From Actinomycetota bacterium (lineage in GTDB: Bacteria; Actinomycetota; Acidimicrobiia; Acidimicrobiales; JAHWKP01): a DNA stretch of 16,834 bases. Each line of letters begins with the position of its first letter. Positions within the stretch are counted from its first letter, which is position 1. The stretch is from assembly GCA_019347775.1 (NCBI GenBank), contig JAHWKP010000015.1:1-16834 (forward strand), given 5' to 3'. Below the pieces are notes generated by a model. The model did no database searches, was not told the origin of the DNA, and saw nothing but the letters and a program-made list of their open reading frames with translations. Shown here piece after piece: positions 7,169 to 13,530 of this stretch. Both the position numbers and the translations under genes were made by a program.

Positions 7169-8831
7169 CCGCCGACGCGGCAACCCCGAAAACCGACCCG
7201 AAGCAGGTATAGACCAGCCGGGCGGTCCCGGCTATGACGGCGGCCCGAGCGATATAGAGCTGCCCGACCTGCCTCGGGAGGGCGTGGCGCGAGGACCCGC
7301 GGCCGAAGCGGCCACCGTGCGTCCGCGGATAGGAGACACCCGACCGGCGGCCGCCTTGGAGCCCGACTCGAGATCCACCCAATCTGATCGGGGCGGGCGG
7401 GGAGGCGGCCGTCGCCGGCGAGGCGGAGGCCGCAGTGAGACCCGGCTGGCTGGCGGAGAGCCGCTCGCGCCCATGGCCACGACTGTCACGAGCACCGACG
7501 ACCCGACCCCGGTTCGCGATCCAAAGGACCGCCCGCTCGGCCGCTACCTCATGTGTGTGGAGGTCAGACCACAAGCGACGCAAATCGCCGTGCTGGAAGG
7601 CCGGGCTCTCATCGAGCACTACCTCACGCGGGCCCAGGACGATGCGTCCCAGATTGACGGCAACATCTACTTAGGCAGGGTCCAGAACGTGCTGCCGGGT
7701 ATGGAGGCCGCCTTCGTCGACATAGGGACCCCGAAGAACGCGGTGCTCTATCGAGGCGACGTGCGCTACGACCCCGACGACGTCGAGGCGAGCGACTCGG
7801 GCAGCTCGGCGCCCAAGGAGGCTGAACAGTCGGCGCGCATCGAGCAGCTCTTGCGCCCGGGTCAGTCGCTCATCTGCCAGGTGACCAAAAATCCGATCGG
7901 CGCCAAGGGAGCGCGGTTGACCCAGGAGGTCTCGCTCCCGGGCCGCTTCGTCGTGCTCGTGCCCAACAGCTCGACGTACGGAATCTCCAAGCGACTCGAC
8001 GACAACGAGCGCAAGCGCCTCCGTCGGGTGCTCGACGAGATACGTCCCGAGGGCCACGGCATCATCGTGCGCACCGCAGCCGCAGGCGGCTCGGCGGCCG
8101 AGCTGACGGCGGACGTCGAGATGCTCGTCGGCCAGTGGAACCAGATCGAAGCCTCGGCCAAGCGGGCGAAGGCGCCGGCCTTGTTGCACCGCGAGCCCGG
8201 CCTGTCGCTGCGCATGATCCGGGAAGAGTTCAACTCGCAATTCCGAGGGGTGTTGATCGACGACGAACAAGCGTGGCGCGAGGTCCGCGACTACGTCGCC
8301 CGCATCAGCCCGGAGCTGGCGACGCGAGTCGAGTACTACGACCTCAATGTGGAGCCTCTCCCGCTCTTTGAGCGCTATCACGTCCACGAGCAGCGTCACA
8401 AGGCGCTCGATCGCAAGGTGTGGCTATCGAGTGGGGGATCGCTGATCATCGAGCGCACCGAGGCGCTCACAGTGATCGACGTCAACACCGGCAAGAACGT
8501 CGGCACGTCAAACCTGGAGGAGACCGTCTACCGGAACAACCTGGAGGCGGCCGAGGAGATCGCCCGCCAGCTGCGGTTGCGCGACATCGGCGGGATCATC
8601 GTCATCGACTTCATCGACATGGAGATCGCCGAGAACCGGGAGGGCGTGCTACAGGCCTTCCGCCGGGCCCTGGCGCTCGACAAGACCAGGACCCAGGTGT
8701 TCCCCATCTCGGAGCTCGGCATCGTGGAGATGACCCGCAAGCGGGTCTCCGAGGGGCTCGTTGAGAGTTTCTCGACCCTGTGCCCCATCTGTAACGGCCG
8801 GGGCTTCGTCCTGGACGAAGAACTGCTCTAG
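7098..8831 (+). CDS. rng: Ribonuclease E/G
   Basis: A 577-residue endoribonuclease of the RNase E/G family, acting in rRNA processing and mRNA turnover. Residues 1-145 are low-complexity: arginine-rich clusters (PSRRRRRGSRGGRSRRRG near 11-28, and GGRGGGRRRRGGGR near 99-112) separated by acidic and proline-rich linkers. The catalytic region begins near 150. The S1 domain includes NIYLGRVQNVLPGMEAAFVDIG (two strands, about 189-210). Metal ligands of the DNase I-like subdomain are D461 in VIDVNTGKN and D504 in VIDFIDM. The zinc-link pair C562 and C565 lies in CPICNGRG, and the protein ends soon after, so there is no long C-terminal scaffold as in E. coli RNase E. The start at 7098 has AGAGGA upstream but overlaps DUF2344 by 71 nt; 7473 is the main alternative. 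The symbol rng is used for a short-C-terminus form; rne would be equally defensible. Confidence 0.93.
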   Translation: MSDPNSSNPSPSRRRRRGSRGGRSRRRGNPENRPEAGIDQPGGPGYDGGPSDIELPDLPREGVARGPAAEAATVRPRIGDTRPAAALEPDSRSTQSDRGGRGGGRRRRGGGRSETRLAGGEPLAPMATTVTSTDDPTPVRDPKDRPLGRYLMCVEVRPQATQIAVLEGRALIEHYLTRAQDDASQIDGNIYLGRVQNVLPGMEAAFVDIGTPKNAVLYRGDVRYDPDDVEASDSGSSAPKEAEQSARIEQLLRPGQSLICQVTKNPIGAKGARLTQEVSLPGRFVVLVPNSSTYGISKRLDDNERKRLRRVLDEIRPEGHGIIVRTAAAGGSAAELTADVEMLVGQWNQIEASAKRAKAPALLHREPGLSLRMIREEFNSQFRGVLIDDEQAWREVRDYVARISPELATRVEYYDLNVEPLPLFERYHVHEQRHKALDRKVWLSSGGSLIIERTEALTVIDVNTGKNVGTSNLEETVYRNNLEAAEEIARQLRLRDIGGIIVIDFIDMEIAENREGVLQAFRRALALDKTRTQVFPISELGIVEMTRKRVSEGLVESFSTLCPICNGRGFVLDEELL

Positions 8832-8863
8832 TCACCCGGTCGGCCGGCAGAGGCGTCCCGGGG

Positions 8864-8869
8864 TAAGCT
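8864..8869 (+). promoter_or_regulatory. Candidate -10 element for a leaderless rplU-rpmA transcript
   Basis: TAAGCT lies 9 nt before ATG 8879 in the 47-bp gap after the RNase gene. No purine-rich ribosome-binding site is visible before rplU, which fits a transcript starting at or next to the ATG. No clear -35 is seen. Confidence 0.4.
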
Positions 8870-8878
8870 GAACGACTT

Positions 8879-9229
8879 ATGTATGCGGTCATTTCTTCTG
8901 GGGGTACCCAGGCGCGGGTTGAGCCGGGGCAGCGTTTGCGGGTTGACCTGCGGCCCGAGGCTGAGGGGGCCGAGCTGAGCTTCGCTCCGTCGCTGGTAGT
9001 CGATGGCGACAACGTCATCGCCACCCCCGACGAGCTGTCGGGCTACGCCGTTTCGGCGAAGGTCGTCGGCCAGGAGAAGGGCCCGAAGATTCGGGGCTTC
9101 AACTACAAGAACAAGAGTCGGGTCCGGCGCCGGTGGGGCCACCGCCAGCAGTACACCACCGTCGAGATCACTTCCATCGGTTCAACGGCCGGCAAGTCCG
9201 GCGCAGCAGCGGCAAAGAAAGGCGCATAG
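8879..9229 (+). CDS. rplU: 50S ribosomal protein bL21
   Basis: A 116-residue protein. The N-terminus MYAVISSGGTQARVEPGQ matches the bL21 opening, where the usual form is MYAIIxxGGKQ; here T replaces the common K. The C-terminal RNA-binding segment GPKIRGFNYKNKSRVRRRWGH, read in two parts, and the QQYTTVEI strand are typical. bL21 binds 23S rRNA in the large subunit. The last 16 or so residues (TAGKSGAAAAKKGA) are an alanine/lysine tail beyond the usual end, as seen in other high-GC bacteria. The start ATG is the only one consistent with the family; it lacks a Shine-Dalgarno but has a TAAGCT box 9 nt upstream. rpmA begins 2 nt after the stop, so the pair is co-transcribed. Confidence 0.97.
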   Translation: MYAVISSGGTQARVEPGQRLRVDLRPEAEGAELSFAPSLVVDGDNVIATPDELSGYAVSAKVVGQEKGPKIRGFNYKNKSRVRRRWGHRQQYTTVEITSIGSTAGKSGAAAAKKGA

Positions 9230-9231
9230 AC

Positions 9232-9492
9232 ATGTCGAAGACCAAGGGCGGCGGCTCCACTCGTAACGGCCGCGATTCCAACGCCAAGCGACTGGGCGTG
9301 AAGACCTTCGACGGCACGTTGGTAACGGCCGGATCGATCATCGTGCGCCAGCGGGGAACTCGGTTCCACCCCGGCGAGAACGTCGGCAAGGGCGGCGACG
9401 ACACCCTGTTCGCCCTCGCGGAGGGCAAGGTAAAGTTCGGCCAGCGCAAGGGCCGCAAGCTGGTCGACGTCCTTCCCGTAGCAGCGGAGTAG
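9232..9492 (+). CDS. rpmA: 50S ribosomal protein bL27
   Basis: An 86-residue protein with the full bL27 signature: KGGGSTRNGRDSNAKRLGVK at residues 5-24, then GSIIVRQRGTRFHPG and NVGKGGDDTLFAL. The glycine-rich N-terminal tail reaches toward the peptidyl-transferase centre in known ribosomes. There is no cleavable N-terminal extension of the Firmicutes type: the start MSKTKGGG is direct. AAAGG at 9218-9222 lies 9 nt upstream, within the end of rplU. An in-frame ATG at 9133 lies inside rplU and is rejected because family similarity begins at 9232. Confidence 0.97.
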   Translation: MSKTKGGGSTRNGRDSNAKRLGVKTFDGTLVTAGSIIVRQRGTRFHPGENVGKGGDDTLFALAEGKVKFGQRKGRKLVDVLPVAAE

Positions 9493-9513
9493 CCGTTTTA
9501 AGGACGTGGCTCG

Positions 9514-9528
9514 CCCGTCCGTGACGGG
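9514..9528 (+). terminator. Small hairpin between rpmA and obgE (weak terminator or attenuator)
   Basis: CCCGTC (9514-9519) pairs perfectly with GACGGG (9523-9528) around the 3-nt loop CGT. It is the only clear secondary structure in the 61-bp gap between rpmA and obgE. No T-tract follows. It might lower read-through from the ribosomal genes into obgE; this is inference from position. Confidence 0.35.
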
Positions 9529-9553
9529 ATTCGCTCCATAGAACGCCGCGCCC

Positions 9554-10801
9554 ATGTCCAGCTCGTCGGGATTCGTAGACGAAGCCCAACTCCACGCCAA
9601 GGCCGGTGACGGCGGCGCCGGGTCGGTCTCGTTCCGGCGCGAGGCCCATGTCTCCAAGGGCGGCCCCGACGGCGGCGACGGCGGCAAAGGCGGAGATGTC
9701 TGGCTTGTAGCCGACCCCAACGTGGCCTCCCTGCTGTCGTTTCGCGATCATCCGCACCGGCGGGCCGGCAACGGCAAGCACGGCGCCGGCAAGAAGAGAA
9801 ACGGCGCGGCCGGCGACGACATCGTCGTGTCGGTGCCGCCGGGCACGGTCGTGCGCGACAGCTCCGGCGAGCTCGTGGCCGACCTGGTGTCCATCGGCGA
9901 CCGCGCCCTCGTCGCCGCAGGCGGCGCCGGCGGCCGGGGCAATGCTCGGTTCCTGTCCAATCGACGCCGCGCCCCGGCGTTTGCCGAACAGGCGGAAAAG
10001 GGCCAGGAACGCTGGCTCGACCTCGAGTTGAAGCTCATGGCCGACGTGGCGCTCGTCGGCTTTCCCAACGCGGGGAAGAGCACCTTCATCTCGGCCGTAT
10101 CGGCGGCCAAGCCCAAGGTGGCGGACTATCCGTTCACGACCCTGGAACCGCACCTGGGCGTCGTGCGCCGCGGCGGCACCGAGTTCGTCATCGCCGACAT
10201 CCCGGGCCTGATCGAAGGGGCAGCAGAAGGCAAGGGCCTGGGTCACCAGTTCCTCCGCCATATCGAGCGGGCACGGGCCCTGCTGGTGATGCTCGATCTG
10301 GCGGCGATGGACGCCACGCCACCCGAAGAGCAGCAGACCGTGCTGCTGAACGAGCTCGGCAACTACCGACCGGAATTACTGACCCGGCCCAGGCTGGCCG
10401 TGGGCACGAAGGCCGACATCGCGGAGTTGCCGTGGGACGGTGAGCGGATCTCTGCCGCCACCGGGACCGGCATGGACCGGGTCTTGGACAAGCTGGTCCA
10501 ACTGGTGGACGAGGCCCGTCGTGCTGAAGCAGTGGTGGAGCGCACCAGCGTCGTCGTCCACCGCCCGGCGGCGGAGGGTGTCGACATCACACGCGAGGAC
10601 GACGGCTCCTGGCGGGTGCTCGGCCGGCCGGCTGAACGGGCCGTCGCCCTGTCGGATCTCACCGATGCAGGCGCCATGGACTACGCCCAGGGCCGGCTGC
10701 GGCGGCTCGGAGTCTTCCGAGCCCTGGCCCGAGCCGGGGCCCGCGAGGGTGACACCGTTCGGATCGCCAGCTTCAACTTCGACTACGAACCGGACCGGTG
10801 A
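9554..10801 (+). CDS. obgE: GTPase Obg/CgtA (ribosome assembly and stress GTPase)
   Basis: A 415-residue three-domain Obg protein. The glycine-rich Obg fold (about 6-160) includes FVDEAQLHAKAGDGGAGS and KGGPDGGDGGKGGDVWLV. The GTPase domain carries G1 GFPNAGKS (169-176), G2 YPFTT (192-196), G3 DIPGL (215-219), G4 TKAD (285-288, in place of the textbook NKxD) and G5 SAATG (300-304). The C-terminal OCT domain runs about 335-412 with the closing strand DTVRIASFNFDYEP. Obg binds the 50S subunit late in assembly, consistent with rplU-rpmA just upstream. ATG 9554 is the only close start and has no obvious Shine-Dalgarno; TAGAAC lies 9 nt upstream as an imperfect -10. The stop overlaps the proB start (GTGA). 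Confidence 0.96.
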   Translation: MSSSSGFVDEAQLHAKAGDGGAGSVSFRREAHVSKGGPDGGDGGKGGDVWLVADPNVASLLSFRDHPHRRAGNGKHGAGKKRNGAAGDDIVVSVPPGTVVRDSSGELVADLVSIGDRALVAAGGAGGRGNARFLSNRRRAPAFAEQAEKGQERWLDLELKLMADVALVGFPNAGKSTFISAVSAAKPKVADYPFTTLEPHLGVVRRGGTEFVIADIPGLIEGAAEGKGLGHQFLRHIERARALLVMLDLAAMDATPPEEQQTVLLNELGNYRPELLTRPRLAVGTKADIAELPWDGERISAATGTGMDRVLDKLVQLVDEARRAEAVVERTSVVVHRPAAEGVDITREDDGSWRVLGRPAERAVALSDLTDAGAMDYAQGRLRRLGVFRALARAGAREGDTVRIASFNFDYEPDR

Positions 10802-11895
10802 ACGTCGTCGTGAAGGTCGGGACCACCTCGGTCACCGACTCACACGGCGAGATCAGCCTTACGGCTGTCGAGAAGCTCTGCACGGAGGTGGCCGGCCTCA
10901 GGGGTTCCCATCACCGGGTAGTGGTGGTCACATCGGGGGCCATCAGCGCCGGGCTCCCGGTCATGGGTCTGAGCGGCTCGCGGCCGTCGGACTTGGCGAC
11001 CTTGCAGGCCATATCCGCGGTCGGCCAGCACCGGCTGATGCGCGTCTACGACGACGCTCTGTCCCGTCACGGGCTGGTCGCCGGTCAGGTGTTGCTCGCT
11101 CCGCTGGATTTCGTGCATCGCAGCCAGTATCTGCACGCCCGCCAGACGCTCATGAGGTTGCTCGATCTCGGCGTAGTGCCCGTCGTCAACGAGAACGACG
11201 CCGTGGCCGACGACGAGATCCGTTTCGGCGACAACGACCGTATTGCGGCGCTGGTCGCCCACCTCGTGTCGGCCGATGTGCTAGTGCTGCTCACCGATAC
11301 GGCCGGCATGTTCACGGCCGATCCCCGCATCGACTCGGAGGCGTCGCTGATCGACGAGATCCTCGAGGTCGACGCTGCCCTGGAGGCGGCCGCGGGCGCA
11401 TCCGGCGATGTGCGCGGGAGCGGTGGCATGGCGTCGAAGCTGGCCGCAGCCCGGATGGCGGCCTGGTCCGGTGTCACCGCCGTGATCGCGTCGGCGACGC
11501 GTCCGGGTGTGCTCGAGTCGGCCGTCTACGGCGAACCCGGAGTGGGCACCGTCATAAGGCCCCGCGACCGGCGTCTGCCGGCCCGGAAGCTCTGGATCGC
11601 ATTCGCGGTGGGTTCGTCGGGCCGAATCACGGTGGACGGCGGCGCCCGGGAGGCGTTGGTCGGCTCGGGCCGGTCACTCCTGCCGGCGGGGATCGTTTCG
11701 GCCGTCGGGGACTTCGCAGCCGACGACGCCGTCGAAGTAGCCGGGCCTGACGGCCACGTGTTTGCCAAGGGCCTGGTACGTCACCCGAGCGCACGGGTGG
11801 CGGAGTGGGCCGGGCGTCGCAGCGCCGAGCTTCCCGCCGAGTTCTCGCACGTCGTCATCCACCGCGACGACCTGGTCGTGCTGTCGGGCGCTTAG
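10798..11895 (+). CDS. proB: Glutamate 5-kinase
   Basis: A 365-residue enzyme that phosphorylates L-glutamate with ATP, the first step of proline synthesis in the cytoplasm. The amino-acid kinase domain has VKVGTTS (5-11), TSGAISAG (45-52), the glutamate-binding NENDAV (131-136), FGDNDRIAA (143-151), the nucleotide-site LLTDTAGMF (164-172) and GSGGMASK (207-214). A PUA domain follows at about 272-358. The length is normal for the two-domain form. The start is GTG 10798, overlapping the obgE stop as GTGA; no independent ribosome-binding site is needed. proA, which often follows proB, is absent; the next gene is the convergent pspA, whose stop codon overlaps this one. Confidence 0.96.
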   Translation: MNVVVKVGTTSVTDSHGEISLTAVEKLCTEVAGLRGSHHRVVVVTSGAISAGLPVMGLSGSRPSDLATLQAISAVGQHRLMRVYDDALSRHGLVAGQVLLAPLDFVHRSQYLHARQTLMRLLDLGVVPVVNENDAVADDEIRFGDNDRIAALVAHLVSADVLVLLTDTAGMFTADPRIDSEASLIDEILEVDAALEAAAGASGDVRGSGGMASKLAAARMAAWSGVTAVIASATRPGVLESAVYGEPGVGTVIRPRDRRLPARKLWIAFAVGSSGRITVDGGAREALVGSGRSLLPAGIVSAVGDFAADDAVEVAGPDGHVFAKGLVRHPSARVAEWAGRRSAELPAEFSHVVIHRDDLVVLSGA

Positions 11896-11901
11896 GCGTC
11901 C
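11886..11901 (+). terminator. Hairpin whose loop is the overlapping stop codons of proB and pspA
   Basis: GGGCGC (11886-11891) pairs with GCGTCC (11896-11901) with one G-U pair. The 4-nt loop TTAG (11892-11895) holds the proB stop (TAG) and, on the other strand, the pspA stop (TAA). On the minus-strand RNA the wobble becomes an A-C mismatch, so the structure is stronger for proB. There is no intergenic space, so this is the only candidate terminator for the two convergent genes. Confidence 0.4.
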
Positions 11902-12710
11902 TTGGGCTTGGAGTCGTCCTTGACGGCGGAGGACTCTTCGGCACCCGCTTCTCCGCCGGCGACCTGCGCCTTGGGTTCGGGCGTCGGTTGCGCGATTCCG
12001 AGTTGTGAGCGGATCTGGCTGAGACGGGCCTGGGCCTCGTTGTCCATGGAGGCCTGTTCGACCTCGAGCATCCGGGACTCGACGGTCTCGGACTGCAGCT
12101 CCGACGTACCCAGGGCCTTGGCGTAGCGGCGCTCGATCTTGTCGCGCACCTCTTCGAGGGAGGGAACGTCTTGTCCGACGGTCTCCGAAAGCGAGCTCAT
12201 CGCCCGGTTCATCTGCTCTTGCATCTTCGCCTGGTCGAGCTGGGACAACAATTTCTGGCGCTCGGTCAGCTTCTTCTGCAGCGCCGAGGAGTTCTGCACG
12301 ACGGCTGCTTTGGCCCGGTCGGCTGCTTCGGTTGACTGCAAGCTGAGTGTCTTGAGCGACTCCACCTCTTTCTCGGTGGAGATCAGCTGGTTGGCGAAGG
12401 CTTCAGCGGCGCGGGCGTAGTCGTTGGACTTCTTGGTGTCGCCGGCCTTGGTGGCCTCGTCTGCCATCATCACGGCCTGTCGGGCCGAAGCGTTCACCTT
12501 TTCCAGCTGCTCCATCGCCCTGTTGAGGCGCATCTCGGTCTGCTTCTGGTTGGCGATGACGTTGGCCGCCTGTTCCTTGAGCCGTCGATGATGGTCCTGA
12601 GCCTCCATGATCGCCTGCTCCAGCTGGACCTTGGGGTCTGCCAGCTCATTGAACTTGCCGGTGAAGAGAGCCGTCATGTAGCGGCCCACACGCCGCAGCA
12701 ACCTGAACAT
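11892..12710 (-). CDS. pspA: PspA/IM30 family membrane-stress protein
   Basis: A 272-residue PspA/Vipp1 (bacterial ESCRT-III-like) protein that coats and stabilises the inner face of the cytoplasmic membrane under envelope stress. The N-terminal amphipathic helix MFRLLRRVGRYMTALFTGK is followed by ADPKVQLEQAIMEAQ and then a long coiled coil to about residue 215, including NQKQTEMRLNRAMEQLEK and QLDQAKMQEQMNRAM. The block PSLEEVRDKIERRYAKALG closely resembles, from memory, the mycobacterial 35-kDa antigen (PspA). The last 35 or so residues are a charged, disordered tail (ending DDSKPKDA). It lies downstream of the vWA/AAA+ genes on the same strand, 71 bp after the previous stop, with a TAGGCT box 7 nt before its ATG. 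It may therefore be read both with the operon and from its own promoter. It converges on proB with overlapping stops. Confidence 0.93.
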   Translation of the reverse strand: MFRLLRRVGRYMTALFTGKFNELADPKVQLEQAIMEAQDHHRRLKEQAANVIANQKQTEMRLNRAMEQLEKVNASARQAVMMADEATKAGDTKKSNDYARAAEAFANQLISTEKEVESLKTLSLQSTEAADRAKAAVVQNSSALQKKLTERQKLLSQLDQAKMQEQMNRAMSSLSETVGQDVPSLEEVRDKIERRYAKALGTSELQSETVESRMLEVEQASMDNEAQARLSQIRSQLGIAQPTPEPKAQVAGGEAGAEESSAVKDDSKPKDA

Positions 12711-12717
12711 GCGCCGG

Positions 12718-12723
12718 AGCCTA
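12718..12723 (-). promoter_or_regulatory. Candidate -10 element for a leaderless pspA transcript
   Basis: On the minus strand TAGGCT is followed by 7 nt and then ATG 12710, and no Shine-Dalgarno is visible. It lies in the 71-bp gap 12711-12781. I could not recognise a -35, or an operator for a stress regulator, in the gap. Confidence 0.35.
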
Positions 12724-12781
12724 ATGACTGTGCGCGTTTATCCGGACGGGCTACCAGTACCGGCCCTTTTCTCCGGCCTTG

Positions 12782-13525
12782 TCAGCCTGACGTGGCGGAG
12801 GTAGTGCCGCCAGTTTCCTCGAGCGCTTGTCGCAGCGCCTCCATGTCGGAGACGACTTCGCTGACCTGGTGGGTCAGGCCGCCGAACGCAACCGCGCTGT
12901 CGCCTGCGCTCACCGATAACTCGATGCCGCGGGCGACGGCCTCGTCCAGCTGGGCATTGAGCACCGTCAGCCGGTCGCGGGCAGTGCCCCACACCTCTTT
13001 CAAGCGCTCGGCCGAGCGCAGCTGGGCTTCGAGCGCGTTGACCGTGGCCTGTATCGGAGCGGTGGAGCTGCCGCGAGCCCGGGACAGGTCTCGCCGGGCC
13101 TCGGCGAGCTCGGCTTCCACCCGGTTGGTCTCGAGTTGGCCGAGAGCGCTCCCCAACGCGTCGCCCTGGCAGGCGACCCGCCAGCACTCGCGGACGGCCT
13201 GGTCGATCCGGTGGCCCAACTCGGCCAGGCGATCCTTGAGTGGGCCGGGGCGGCTTCGCCGAACGGCCCGCTGGTACCGGCTCTGCGCACTTTGTGCGTC
13301 GATCACGAAGCGCTTCCACGGGTCCTTCAAGGAGAACGGGTCGATGCGTTGCTCCCGGTGGCGCACCATTTCGAATCCCATGCGAGCGCCCAGAGCGAGC
13401 CCGCCCGCGGCGGCAGCCAGCCCAAGGGGTGCTCCGAGAAGTACGGCGGTGGCGATGGTGCCGCCGGTCAGCAGCATCCCGGAAGGAGACGTGCCTGCCC
13501 TCAGTAGAGGTAGGGCCTTCTGCAC
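12782..13525 (-). CDS. Membrane/coiled-coil protein of unknown function in the vWA-PspA operon
   Basis: A 247-residue protein that I cannot assign to a named family. Residues 15-50 or so are hydrophobic and glycine/alanine-rich (LLGAPLGLAAAAGGLALGAR), enough for one long or two short membrane helices. A basic patch (VRHREQRI) follows, then the segment DPFSLKDPWKRFV. The rest is predicted helical with many Arg, Glu and Leu (for example VEAELAEARRDLSRARG), consistent with a cytoplasmic coiled coil. Two cysteines lie close together in RECWRVAC. The start is GTG 13525, 5 nt after the stop of the vWA lipoprotein gene; no ATG is available upstream in frame before that stop, and an internal Met at residue 17 is the alternative. 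The position between a surface vWA lipoprotein and PspA suggests a membrane adaptor, but this is inference. Confidence 0.75.
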   Translation of the reverse strand: MQKALPLLRAGTSPSGMLLTGGTIATAVLLGAPLGLAAAAGGLALGARMGFEMVRHREQRIDPFSLKDPWKRFVIDAQSAQSRYQRAVRRSRPGPLKDRLAELGHRIDQAVRECWRVACQGDALGSALGQLETNRVEAELAEARRDLSRARGSSTAPIQATVNALEAQLRSAERLKEVWGTARDRLTVLNAQLDEAVARGIELSVSAGDSAVAFGGLTHQVSEVVSDMEALRQALEETGGTTSATSG

Positions 13526-13530
13526 GCCGC

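Noticed and set aside
8836..8847. CCGG-TCGG-CCGG hairpin after the RNase gene as a terminator
   Set aside because: The stem is only 4 bp and no T-run follows; such palindromes are frequent in this composition.
9605..9695. GGC-rich quasi-repeats early in obgE that look like a tandem repeat
   Set aside because: They encode the glycine-rich loops that define the Obg fold, so codon bias explains them.
10440..11750. A 436-codon open frame on the + strand across the obgE/proB junction
   Set aside because: It is out of frame with two unmistakable genes, and its product is Arg/Gly/Pro-rich nonsense, as expected of a shadow frame in GC-rich DNA.
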